Below, piece after piece: positions 55,711-63,632 of a stretch of DNA of 64,000 nucleotides (position 1 is its first letter; the number at the start of each line of letters is the position of its first letter). The notes beneath the pieces are model-generated. The model was not told the DNA's origin, did not search any database, and worked only from the letters and a program-made list of their open reading frames with translations. The stretch covers positions 62,001-126,000 of the forward strand of contig NZ_QOCL01000013.1 in assembly GCF_004006665.1 (NCBI RefSeq). The letters are read 5' to 3'. Position numbers and translations under genes: made by a program. This DNA comes from Halobacteriovorax sp. HLS. Its GTDB lineage: Bacteria; Bdellovibrionota; Bacteriovoracia; Bacteriovoracales; Bacteriovoracaceae.

Positions 55711-55778
55711 CTATCTAATTCTATAGGGACCATACAATAATCGAGTATTTTGACTAGAAAGCTCGGTTATAATGGTCT

Positions 55779-55994
55779 ATGGCCTTAAATATAAAACCTC
55801 TATTCGCGCTCGATCATCCCCCCGTGAGCTTTCCAGAAAAACCTGTGGAGTTGAATACTTCTAGTGGTGAGCTGGATATGAATAAGGAAAATCTCCATAA
55901 GGACCATCTTCGTGAAAAAGAAGAAGATGATGTTTATCACAATGAAGAGGCCTTGAAGAAAAAGCTAAATTTGAGGAGACTTAATAGTATTTAA
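55779..55994 (+). CDS. Small acidic/basic hypothetical protein
   Basis: A 71-residue frame without signal peptide or membrane segment; the second half is highly charged (EKEEDDVYHNEEALKKKLNLRRL), suggesting a helix. There is no ribosome site before the ATG, but a TATAAT at 55768-55773 would start the transcript almost at the ATG, so it could be leaderless. Codon use resembles neighbouring genes, and the next gene begins 10 bases later. Existence as a gene is probable but not certain. Confidence 0.5.
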   Translation: MALNIKPLFALDHPPVSFPEKPVELNTSSGELDMNKENLHKDHLREKEEDDVYHNEEALKKKLNLRRLNSI

Positions 55995-56004
55995 CGGGGG
56001 CGTT

Positions 56005-56559
56005 ATGAATTCTTTCTATGTCTTTTTACTCTCTTTTACCATCATTTCAAACACTGTGGCATTTGAATGGGAATCTGTCGCTGGTTGCTATTCAACAATA
56101 CAGTATAATTCTAGACCGATAAGTGACACAGCTGAGAATTACTCTGTTATTAATCTAAATGAAAACCCTCTCTACTTTATTAGCGCTGAAAACAACGAGC
56201 TTAATGTACATTCGCTCATTATTTTTAAAGCTCCTAGACAAGGGCATTTTTACCAAGATGTATTCTTTGAGGATGGTCAAAATATAAATAAAGAGGGCAA
56301 GCTCTATAATTCTTTTACTAGCGAAGTTAGAAGTAGATTTGATGAACAGAAAATTTATTCTATAGACTCTAAAACAAGTGTCAGTGCTTTGAGTAATGAG
56401 CGCATTCAAGTTATTGTAAAGTTATCGATTAAAGGATTCTTAGGGGACTACAAAGAGAGTGGTCATTTTATTCTTAAAAGAAAACGTTGCCTTAGTGATG
56501 AAGATTCTGAGGAGCACTACCTAAAGGGGTTAAAAATTCCCTATGAGCTAAGCTTATAA
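56005..56559 (+). CDS. Secreted protein of unknown function
   Basis: The 184-residue product begins with a signal peptide (MNSFYVFLLSFTIISNTVA). The mature part is beta-rich with two cysteines (WESVAGCYST near 28, KRKRCLSDED near 167), which could close a disulfide around the domain. GGGGGCG lies before the ATG as a ribosome site. The same-strand neighbours are the small charged protein upstream and a coiled-coil secreted protein 28 bases downstream. No family recognised. Confidence 0.65.
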   Translation: MNSFYVFLLSFTIISNTVAFEWESVAGCYSTIQYNSRPISDTAENYSVINLNENPLYFISAENNELNVHSLIIFKAPRQGHFYQDVFFEDGQNINKEGKLYNSFTSEVRSRFDEQKIYSIDSKTSVSALSNERIQVIVKLSIKGFLGDYKESGHFILKRKRCLSDEDSEEHYLKGLKIPYELSL

Positions 56560-56587
56560 ATTGGATTGAGAGGATGTAAAATAAGTT

Positions 56588-57037
56588 ATGAAGAAATTTT
56601 TTATATCCCTATGCTTAATTGTTAACACATTTGCCTTTGAAGTCCCACCTCCCTATGAGTCTGGTGCCAACTCTGGTGAGAATAAACTTGACCGTTTAGA
56701 TAGAGTGGAGAGCTACTTAAATTCCATGAGTTCTATTTTGGGTGAAATTAAGACTAAATTAAATGATAAAGAAAGTGGTGGCAAGCTGATGGAGAAGCTT
56801 AAGGAAGTTGAAGAAGGTCAGAAGCAACTGGCCGATGAATTCAAGAGTTTTAAGCAAGACGAGTTTAAAAAATTAGAATTACGAGTTGATTTTATAGACA
56901 AAGATAAGGTGGAGAAGATAATTGATAGATTCAATCTTTATAAGAGTGACACCGATAGAAAGATATCCGTTTTAAAAGAGTCTATTAAAGAATTAGAGGC
57001 CCTTGTTAGGACGGTTGATTCACCCTATAAGAAATAG
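56588..57037 (+). CDS. Secreted coiled-coil protein
   Basis: The 149 residues have a short signal peptide (MKKFFISLCLIVNTFA), then a Pro-rich start of the mature chain (FEVPPPYESGANSGENK) and a long heptad-type coiled coil (about 35-145: LDRLDRVESYLNSMSSILGEI, KLMEKLKEVEEGQKQLADEF and so on). It probably oligomerises in the periplasm. The following gene starts 11 bases later and shares the transcript. Function unknown. Confidence 0.68.
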   Translation: MKKFFISLCLIVNTFAFEVPPPYESGANSGENKLDRLDRVESYLNSMSSILGEIKTKLNDKESGGKLMEKLKEVEEGQKQLADEFKSFKQDEFKKLELRVDFIDKDKVEKIIDRFNLYKSDTDRKISVLKESIKELEALVRTVDSPYKK

Positions 57038-57048
57038 TCGGAGAGGTT

Positions 57049-57921
57049 TTGTCCAAATTAAATAAAGTCCTTATAGCTTCAAAGAATTCTTTGTGGTCAA
57101 GAGAGCTCAAGCATAAGCTTGTTGCCTCTAAGAAAGTTCTTTGTGATATCTCATCAGATAGAACTGATGCAATTGAGAGAGTCTCTGCAAATGAGTATGC
57201 TCTTATTGTATTTGAGGATAGTTTTGAATTAAAAAATATTGAGCTCCTTCTTAGAGCACTTGATAACTCAAATGGAAAAGTTCCAAACTCAATTATTTTC
57301 TCAATCGTTAAGTTTGAAGATCTCCAGCAATTAGATATTCCTAAAAGTATTGTAGCTTCATGTTGTGCTTACTCTGTTCCTCTACCAGATGATATTTTTT
57401 GCGATATTATCTTAAATAAATCTCTTCCTATTAAGGCGATGAACAAGTCTTCATCTAATTTAGATAAAGACTTCGTGGCCCTCATTGTTCAATCGGCAAA
57501 TGAAGTGCTGAAAGACTTTACTATGTTAGAGTTTAAAGGTTTGAAGCCACTACTTTTAAAGAATATTGAAAAGTATCCTGAAATTGGAATTCGCGGTAAG
57601 GTCGAGATCTCATCAAAGTTTTTTACTGGCTCTCTCTATGTCTCTTTTCCATTAGATAGTTTTAAGAAAATCTATGAACAAGTCGTTGGAGAGTCCATTG
57701 AAGCTATAACTGATGAGGAAGCGGATTTTGCAACTTCTATAACTAATATGATCTATGGAAAAATTAAAAAGTTTCTTTCAGAAAAAGGTGTGGAGCTTGA
57801 AATGATTATTCCAACTCTAGATAGTACTGAGATGCTTGATTGTGAAAATAATCAAATCTTTGTTTTTCCTTTTGAAAGTGAACTTGGTCTCGTTTATTTA
57901 AAAATCTCAAAAGAAAATTAA
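57049..57921 (+). CDS. CheX-like protein with an N-terminal pseudo-receiver domain
   Basis: The 290-residue protein starts at TTG (57049) with GGAGAGG upstream. Residues 1-110 have a receiver-like alternation (KVLIASKNSLWSRELKHKL, YALIVFEDSF), but the acidic pocket after strand 1 is SK instead of DD, so phosphorylation is unlikely. Residues 140-290 resemble CheX/CheC phosphatases: FVALIVQSANEVLKDF, GKVEISSKFFTGSLYVSFP, then DEEADFATSITNMIYGKIKKFL. In active CheX this last helix reads E-x-x-N; here Glu is replaced by Ser while Asn is kept. The protein may bind a signalling partner rather than dephosphorylate CheY. No other chemotaxis gene is near. Confidence 0.78.
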   Translation: MSKLNKVLIASKNSLWSRELKHKLVASKKVLCDISSDRTDAIERVSANEYALIVFEDSFELKNIELLLRALDNSNGKVPNSIIFSIVKFEDLQQLDIPKSIVASCCAYSVPLPDDIFCDIILNKSLPIKAMNKSSSNLDKDFVALIVQSANEVLKDFTMLEFKGLKPLLLKNIEKYPEIGIRGKVEISSKFFTGSLYVSFPLDSFKKIYEQVVGESIEAITDEEADFATSITNMIYGKIKKFLSEKGVELEMIIPTLDSTEMLDCENNQIFVFPFESELGLVYLKISKEN

Positions 57922-59534
57922 ACGAGTGGATAGATCACATCCAGTAGGTCAAGTCTTGGCGACATCAGTAGTGTCGTCGTTCTATGTAGAATCAAACCAG
58001 GTATTTTTTGTTCAACCCTAAAAACATTTTTCAAAGTAGTATTCTTAATGTCGTTTTCAGTTATTTTACTGGACTTGTATAGAATTCTCTCAAGTCTCCA
58101 AATAAAGAGTACACAGTGATCTTGTAGTAACTCGGGTAATTTATCATGTATATCTTTAAAGTCTTCCAAAATACTAGATCTTACTTTCTTATGCTTCTCT
58201 TTCATAAACTGAAATACTAGAAAGTAGAAGAAGCTAATATGTTCCCACTTGGTACCTTTAAGCTCGTCGTGTGCCATTTGAATATGGTGATAAGCATGGA
58301 TCAAGTCTTTATGGTCAAACGAAACTTGAGCAAGGGCGTAGTGCCTTAGACCCGACTTCAATTGAGGGGGATACTTTTGAGCTCTCGATTGTTTAAGCTT
58401 AAAGTTTGGTTTGTCCCACAGTTCAGTATGTTCTAAGTATTGGCCACTATATAGCTTAGGCGCGATACCATTTATAGATAGGGCCCGGGCCTTCATAGGT
58501 GACATGGTGACAATGTGAACAGAGGTAGGAGTAAGTGTTCCTAGTTTCCAGTCTAGAGTGTCTTCGTAACTAATTTTCTGAGGTGTTCCCAGCGATTTTA
58601 AAATGTCTAGATCACTAATCTTTTTCTTTTTTGAGAGATCTGATACCTTTTTATTTCCACAATCACTACGCATAGAATTGTGGTTCTTCATGCCAATTGG
58701 AAAAAATGATCGCTTATGAAGTTCTTCATCGATCAGTTCATTATTAAAGTATTTGATTTCACCTTTAGTAATCTTGCCAGTTTCATATACAAGCTTATCA
58801 CCCATTAGATCAGCACTTAGCCAAGTACCATCTGCAAAGGTCATATTAAAACACCAAGCAGTAAATGAATTGGCCTTTTTCAATATTTCTAATGCTGAAG
58901 ATAAGTCTTTTGCATGAAAGATCAGCTCATTTCCTATGTCAAAAACTGAGCGACCGTTTATATCTAAAATATCTGTAAATTTTTGGTGAAGAGCAAGCGT
59001 TACTCCATATTCATTCATGGAAGTAATACTTGGAAAAGGAAAGCCCACAGAACCGAAGCTATAAACTTTTGGTAAATTAGGAAAGTCGTAAAGTATTGTT
59101 CTCTCAGCTTTATCAAAGCTACCTATGAGAGGAAAGTCGAGAATTCTTCCATGGGCCGGACAATCTTCATTTTCATCCCAAAAGAACATAGTCGAGCAGC
59201 CCAGTAGTGAGCTTCCTAAGCTAGGTAACCATTTACTAAGACACGAGCTCAATTCAGGTAGTAATAATGCAAAAATGAGTTCCTTATCACTTATTCCAAG
59301 TCCTTGAGCATATTGCTTAGACCATTGTTTAAAAACTCTATTATGCTCCATTTGAGAATCGAAGAATACGGCCGCTAAATCTTGAATAATTTTGTCTACT
59401 TTAGGGATTCCAAGAGTCAAGACCACTTTCATATGGTCAAGCAGTAAAGAATGCCCCTTTTGATCTTTTAAACCTAGTTGGTAAAAGCTCTCTAAAGGAT
59501 CGCCGATGAGTTGTGTGAACTGATTTTGTTCCAT
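57918..59534 (-). CDS. Ntn-hydrolase of the C45/acyl-CoA:6-APA acyltransferase-like family
   Basis: The 538-residue protein contains LGCSTMFFWDENEDCPAHGR, in which Cys113 follows Gly and matches the self-cleaving Gly-Cys nucleophile of C45 enzymes; HGRILDFP (128-135) gives the conserved Arg and Asp. SMNEYGVTLALHQKF and WCFNMTFADGTWLSADL fit the beta-sandwich. Such enzymes hydrolyse amide bonds of N-acyl compounds. The C-terminal 160 residues are helical and unlike the standard family. No signal peptide is visible, so it is probably cytoplasmic. It overlaps the CheX-like gene by 4 bases at its 3' end. Confidence 0.75.
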   Translation of the reverse strand: MEQNQFTQLIGDPLESFYQLGLKDQKGHSLLLDHMKVVLTLGIPKVDKIIQDLAAVFFDSQMEHNRVFKQWSKQYAQGLGISDKELIFALLLPELSSCLSKWLPSLGSSLLGCSTMFFWDENEDCPAHGRILDFPLIGSFDKAERTILYDFPNLPKVYSFGSVGFPFPSITSMNEYGVTLALHQKFTDILDINGRSVFDIGNELIFHAKDLSSALEILKKANSFTAWCFNMTFADGTWLSADLMGDKLVYETGKITKGEIKYFNNELIDEELHKRSFFPIGMKNHNSMRSDCGNKKVSDLSKKKKISDLDILKSLGTPQKISYEDTLDWKLGTLTPTSVHIVTMSPMKARALSINGIAPKLYSGQYLEHTELWDKPNFKLKQSRAQKYPPQLKSGLRHYALAQVSFDHKDLIHAYHHIQMAHDELKGTKWEHISFFYFLVFQFMKEKHKKVRSSILEDFKDIHDKLPELLQDHCVLFIWRLERILYKSSKITENDIKNTTLKNVFRVEQKIPGLILHRTTTLLMSPRLDLLDVIYPLV

Positions 59535-59554
59535 TAATAACCTTGGAGTAGTAA

Positions 59555-59776
59555 ATGGATATTTTAACTTTATTTAACGATCCTAGCAATCAACTCTTAC
59601 AAATTGTATTTTTATGCCTGGCCGTATTTCGTCTTTATTTAGAAATTATGGGCTTCAAATTTGAAAACCTTCCAATCACTTCTAAAATGAGTAACGGAAA
59701 AAACTTTCATAGAACTGGATTATACTTTAGCATTGGTTATATCCTCTTTACTGCTCCGGCCTTTCTTCTGGCATAG
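59555..59776 (+). CDS. Small two-helix membrane protein
   Basis: A 73-residue frame with two hydrophobic helices (about 13-32 and 57-72) joined by a basic loop; MDILTLF begins the N-terminus and the chain ends APAFLLA. It is divergent from the Ntn-hydrolase gene (20 bases between starts) and its 3' end overlaps the convergent phosphatase gene by 29 bases. Ribosome site AACCTTGGAGTAG lies upstream (GGAG). Likely real but unrecognised. Confidence 0.6.
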   Translation: MDILTLFNDPSNQLLQIVFLCLAVFRLYLEIMGFKFENLPITSKMSNGKNFHRTGLYFSIGYILFTAPAFLLA

Positions 59777-60857
59777 GTAGTAATTGAGTACGTCCTTCAT
59801 ATAATTCAATTGTATTAGTCGGAAAAGGAATTTGAGTTTTTAAATTAATCTCACTTTCATCAGTCTTCTTTCTAATATAAATTTTAACATTGCACTTATG
59901 AGCTCTATTATTAATCATTGATCCGAGTTGATAGAACTTCGCAAGAACTTTGCTATTTTGCTTTCTATTAAATTGAAATGCTTCTTCTTTTTTTAATTGC
60001 GACCACATCTTCCAAGGATCGATTTCCTTAGATAGAACTTTCGCAAGAGTTAAGTAGATGACTGGATCTGATTCAAAATTATCTCCCATCAAAACTAGCT
60101 CATCAGGAATCCCCGTCATCGTCAAAATATCTAAGAGATGATTGAGCTTATAAAGACCCTGCGTCTTTAAATCCTTTGTCGTTAACTCGCCCTCTAATAG
60201 AGAGAATATATGCCTATAGTCTTTTAGGAAAATTCCAGCAGTATAAATTTTATTTTGGTAGAGCCAGTCTCTCATTGCCTCTTCATAGAAATGAGGAGAA
60301 GCGGAGAGTATGAAAGGATGAAATCCTTTTTCTATATGAGAAGTTAAAATTGCAACACTATTTTCTACTGTAGGAAACGATGATATTGGCTTAGTGAGTG
60401 AATTATAAACTTCCTTGGTATTGGAATATTTTGTATCAACTAAAGTCTTATCAAAATCACAGATGATTAATTTCTTGTCTTCGCTAGGGATGGTAAGAGG
60501 CATGAATGTCCCCATATGAAGTTCAAGACCTTTTTTCTTCTTGGTTTCATAGGTTTGAATCACCTTAATATTCTTTCGCTGCTCAGTCATTGGGATCTTA
60601 AAAGAGAAATTGCCAAAGCTATCCGAGTCGTAAGTTTTCTTAAAGATAACGTTGTGCTCATTATCGAAACAGACTATTTTCATTTGGAATTGGCTAGACT
60701 TTAACAACCTAAATTCTTGAATAGGGAATTTAGGGGCCATTTGGGCCAATTCAGTTGGAATAGGGGATTGCCACTCTTTCATTGTACAAGATGCTCGTAT
60801 GGCCACATAGTCATCAGTCTTAATTGCTAAAAAATGAACGAGGTTTGGTCTTTTCAT
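59748..60857 (-). CDS. APP1-like (DUF2183) phosphatase
   Basis: The 369-residue product resembles bacterial homologues of yeast APP1, a phosphatidate phosphatase with a HAD fold. The HAD nucleophile motif is ICDFDKTLVDT with Asp134 and Asp136; ILSASPHFYEEAM gives the Ser of motif II, and VLMGDNFESDPVIY is the acidic motif typical of DUF2183. An N-terminal beta domain (1-120) precedes it, as in APP1 proteins. I start at 60857 (MKRPNLVHF); earlier in-frame ATGs at 60893 and 60932 would run across the divergent mgtC start. Lipid phosphatase activity is inferred from the family. Confidence 0.78.
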   Translation of the reverse strand: MKRPNLVHFLAIKTDDYVAIRASCTMKEWQSPIPTELAQMAPKFPIQEFRLLKSSQFQMKIVCFDNEHNVIFKKTYDSDSFGNFSFKIPMTEQRKNIKVIQTYETKKKKGLELHMGTFMPLTIPSEDKKLIICDFDKTLVDTKYSNTKEVYNSLTKPISSFPTVENSVAILTSHIEKGFHPFILSASPHFYEEAMRDWLYQNKIYTAGIFLKDYRHIFSLLEGELTTKDLKTQGLYKLNHLLDILTMTGIPDELVLMGDNFESDPVIYLTLAKVLSKEIDPWKMWSQLKKEEAFQFNRKQNSKVLAKFYQLGSMINNRAHKCNVKIYIRKKTDESEINLKTQIPFPTNTIELYEGRTQLLPMPEERPEQ

Positions 60858-60913
60858 AGTATAAATTCTCAGTAATAATAAATCCTTAATCATTTTAAAG
60901 AAAAGAGTGTCAT

Positions 60914-61642
60914 ATGAAAACGCCTGATCCAATAATTCTTGAACTTTTAGGGCCTGTTAACTTTTATCTAGGTATGGGGATTCAAATCGTCACGGCCCTC
61001 TTTCTAGGTGGACTAGTCGGTTTAGATCGTGAGCGTAAGATGAAGTCAGCAGGGATTAAAACAAATATCCTAATTTGTCTCGGTGCATGCTTATACACTT
61101 CTGTCTCTCTTTTAAATATACCTGAAGGCTCTATGGCCGATCCTAATAGGATAGCTGCGCAGATTGTTAGTGGTATTGGTTTCTTAGGTGCTGGGGCAAT
61201 TATCCAATCAAGAGGACATGTAATAGGTCTTACAACGGCCGCAACAATTTGGGTTGTTGCTGCAATAGGTCTAACCATTGGGTCTGGTTATCCATTTGTG
61301 GCCATTCTTTTTACAGTAACAATTTTAGTTGTCCTAAAACTACTTAACCCAATTTATAATCTTATTCTTCTTCAAAAAGACTTCAGAACTTATCACGTTG
61401 AAATTCTCTCTCATGGTCGTGTTAAGAATCAGGTAAAACAAATGATTCTAGCAGAAGTAAATGACATTAATGAAATGAGTGAAGAAGTTCTTAATACGAG
61501 TAATGACGAAAGAATCTTAAATGTCTATATTACAATTCATCCAAGAAGAATGAAGTTCCTAGCAAAGGAATTAAAAAGTGTTTTAAAAGTTGAGAAGATT
61601 AATTATCACACTAGTGAGTATGAAACTCATGAAGATGATTAA
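60914..61642 (+). CDS. MgtC/SapB-family membrane protein
   Basis: A 242-residue inner-membrane protein with about five helices in the first 150 residues and a soluble C-terminal domain. The family signature is LVGLDRERKMKSAGIKTNIL, then AAQIVSGIGFLGAGAII, GHVIGLTTAATIWVVAAIGL and a final membrane helix. MgtC proteins support growth in low magnesium and inside host cells, possibly by acting on the F-ATPase. It is divergent from the APP1-like gene and overlaps the next, convergent gene by 4 bases. No Mg2+ transporter gene accompanies it. Confidence 0.88.
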   Translation: MKTPDPIILELLGPVNFYLGMGIQIVTALFLGGLVGLDRERKMKSAGIKTNILICLGACLYTSVSLLNIPEGSMADPNRIAAQIVSGIGFLGAGAIIQSRGHVIGLTTAATIWVVAAIGLTIGSGYPFVAILFTVTILVVLKLLNPIYNLILLQKDFRTYHVEILSHGRVKNQVKQMILAEVNDINEMSEEVLNTSNDERILNVYITIHPRRMKFLAKELKSVLKVEKINYHTSEYETHEDD

Positions 61643-62811
61643 AGCTTAGCTATCTTAAAAGTTAGAACGCCTTCATTATAGGACTGAGAGATATCTTTAG
61701 AGTTTAGAATTTCAGAAGTTTTAAACTTCTTAGTAAAGACTTCACTTCTGCGAGATCTATTTATTTCACCGTTTTCTTCTTTTACTTCATCTGTAAACTT
61801 TCTTGTAAGGGCCAGTGTTACATCTCGTCCTTGAGCAGTAAGTCTAATATTTTCTTTCTCATGTACTGGAACTTGAATTGAGACTTCATAATCTTTAAGG
61901 CCTTCTTTTACAGTAGGGTTAAGGGAGCTAACCTTGTAGAAGTCATCCTTGGCCTTATCAGTTATATTGGACTTGTAGAGCATTTGGTCTTTAACAATTG
62001 AGTTCACTTGATTATTAAATCTATTTGTAACTCTATCTAAGATATCTTGATGTGTTTTTACAATAGTATCGTACTTTTGTTTGAAGCTTTGGTCTTCTTG
62101 CTTTAACAATTCTTTGTGATGTGTTTCTTTATTGAGCATCTCTAAATTATGGAACTTCTCTCTTTCTTTTCTTTCAACCAGCAGTCTGTGATTTTGGTCT
62201 GAAAGTTTGTTCTCATGTTCAGATACTGCCATTGCCATTTTTCTTTCATAATTACTCTTCGCAGTTTTTTGCTGAATACCATGATTTACTTCCTGTTGCT
62301 TAAGACCTTGAGTATTCTCTCTTGTCTTAGCATCAGCGCGCAATTTAGATTCAAAATCAATACCTTCGATAGTAGCGTCAGATTTCAATTGTAGATCTTT
62401 AATAAGTACGGAAGTGTCAGTGTTAATCTTTTGGGCCTTGAGATTGGCCTCATCAAAAGAGTCTTGATACTTATAATCATACACTGTATTTAAATCACTG
62501 ATTTTCTCTTGGTGAGCAGTGATAAGGTTAGCTTTTTCTTTTTCTAATTTTGTTTGGTTTTCGACAAAGTTAGTCTTTATTGCTCCAAGCCTTTCTTCTT
62601 TTTGCTGTAATTTTTCTGCGATTTGGGCCTGATTTCTATCTTGAATATCTAAGAGCTCCATTTCTCCAACAAGTCTTTCATTACTTTTTTTAGCTTCATA
62701 GACTTTATCAATATTTTTCAACTCTTGTTCTTTAGCTACAACTAAATCTCTTTGACCTTCTGCCAACTTATCTAAATAGTTCTTTGCTGTAGATTCTTGA
62801 GTAACTTTCAT
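61639..62811 (-). CDS. Coiled-coil protein with C-terminal Hsp20/alpha-crystallin-like domain
   Basis: The 390-residue protein is one long coiled coil over about 1-310, rich in Lys, Glu and Gln (for example RLLVERKEREKFHNLEML). The last 80 residues resemble an alpha-crystallin domain: YEVSIQVPVHEKENIRLTAQ, GRDVTLALTRKF, VFTKKFKTSEILNSKDISQSY, NEGVLTFKIAK, in the usual strand order ending in the G-V-L motif. Small heat-shock proteins normally have a short N-terminal arm, so a 300-residue rod is unusual. The start overlaps the preceding stop (ATGA). No signal peptide is seen, so it is likely cytoplasmic. Possible roles are scaffold or client-capture filament; this is inference. Confidence 0.72.
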   Translation of the reverse strand: MKVTQESTAKNYLDKLAEGQRDLVVAKEQELKNIDKVYEAKKSNERLVGEMELLDIQDRNQAQIAEKLQQKEERLGAIKTNFVENQTKLEKEKANLITAHQEKISDLNTVYDYKYQDSFDEANLKAQKINTDTSVLIKDLQLKSDATIEGIDFESKLRADAKTRENTQGLKQQEVNHGIQQKTAKSNYERKMAMAVSEHENKLSDQNHRLLVERKEREKFHNLEMLNKETHHKELLKQEDQSFKQKYDTIVKTHQDILDRVTNRFNNQVNSIVKDQMLYKSNITDKAKDDFYKVSSLNPTVKEGLKDYEVSIQVPVHEKENIRLTAQGRDVTLALTRKFTDEVKEENGEINRSRRSEVFTKKFKTSEILNSKDISQSYNEGVLTFKIAKL

Positions 62812-63116
62812 TGTCTAATTATAGCTCCAGAGTTTTCTTCAGGTCCATTACAAGGCGTTTGAAAATTTCCAGTGTGACCTTTACACATCCATGATCGTAG
62901 CATGTCTACTCTTATAGATGAGTTACCTCCATGATAACTTAAATAGCTAACTGGGTCTAATGTAGAAGTTACGAGGTAACCTTTATTATCAACAGGAAGT
63001 TGAATTCTAGATTTTACATAATATTGATACACTCTGTATTCAGCATTAATAGCAAGACAAGAGAGTATAGCGCTAAGACTTACTAAAATTTTAATGTAGT
63101 TGAGGCATCTCATCAA
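62808..63116 (-). CDS. Small secreted protein of unknown function
   Basis: The 102 residues start with a signal peptide (MMRCLNYIKILVSLSAILSCLAINA); a lipoprotein reading with LSC as lipobox is possible but the position is poor. The mature part holds two cysteines (SWMCKGHTGNFQTPCNGP). Two adjacent ATGs (63116 and 63113) are both possible; AAGGAAG lies 7-10 bases upstream. Its start overlaps the previous gene by 26 bases and its stop overlaps the next start, so the three genes form one operon. Confidence 0.65.
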   Translation of the reverse strand: MMRCLNYIKILVSLSAILSCLAINAEYRVYQYYVKSRIQLPVDNKGYLVTSTLDPVSYLSYHGGNSSIRVDMLRSWMCKGHTGNFQTPCNGPEENSGAIIRQ

Positions 63117-63396
63117 GTATTCTTCCTTCTACTAAATTCATGAAAGCTTTTATAAAGAGTGTTCTTTCAGCATTATTCATAGAGAATATAACAGTTTTCT
63201 GTCTCTCAAGAGATCTGTGCTCTGAAACTCTTTTTAGTATTTTCTGTGCTTTCTTTCTCTCGGCATCGCTCAGGTTATTCTTTTCAGTAAAAATCGAGTT
63301 AATCCACTCATTTTCTAGGATTGGAAAGTGTCCGTTAGTGGCCATTTCAATCAATGAGTTCATAGAAGGTGATTTTCTCTGGGTTAAACTGTTCAA
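63091..63396 (-). CDS. Small helical protein of unknown function
   Basis: The product (101 residues from TTG at 63396) is mostly helical and basic, with SDAERKKAQKILKRVSEHRSLERQ in the middle. I choose TTG 63396 because AAGGAG sits 7 bases upstream; an upstream TTG at 63417 has no ribosome site. No signal peptide, membrane helix or known motif. It is the first gene of the operon with the secreted protein and the Hsp20-like coiled-coil protein, perhaps a cytoplasmic partner or regulator of the latter. Confidence 0.55.
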   Translation of the reverse strand: MNSLTQRKSPSMNSLIEMATNGHFPILENEWINSIFTEKNNLSDAERKKAQKILKRVSEHRSLERQKTVIFSMNNAERTLFIKAFMNLVEGRILDEMPQLH

Positions 63397-63555
63397 TGCG
63401 CTCTCCTTGGCTAACAATTCTTATATAATCTTATATAAAACTTGTGGGGGAGATTAGCGGGTAAGTTTTGCTTTGAAATCAATTACTCATAATTACAGCT
63501 ATTTAGTAGAAAAATAAATATTATCCGCAAATTATAGTCAATTTTTTACAAAAAG

Positions 63556-63611
63556 TTGAACTGGGCCCTCTTTTATGTGTAAAATAATAGGGACTCATGA
63601 TGAGTCCTATA
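63556..63611 (+). promoter_or_regulatory. Candidate promoter with hairpin at the start of the leader
   Basis: TTGAAC (63556-63561) and TAAAAT (63580-63585) are 18 bases apart. Immediately after, ATAGGGACTCAT and ATGAGTCCTAT (about 63587-63609) can pair with one bulged G, followed by AGTTTTTAT. The hairpin would begin near the transcript start, so it could stabilise the 5' end or act as an early terminator ahead of the gene at 63633. Confidence 0.4.
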
Positions 63612-63632
63612 GTTTTTATCAAGGAACCGATA

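Noticed and set aside
55751-55773. TTGACT-TATAAT promoter before the 71-residue gene
   Set aside because: The spacer is only about 12 bases; the TATAAT may still be used with a poor -35.
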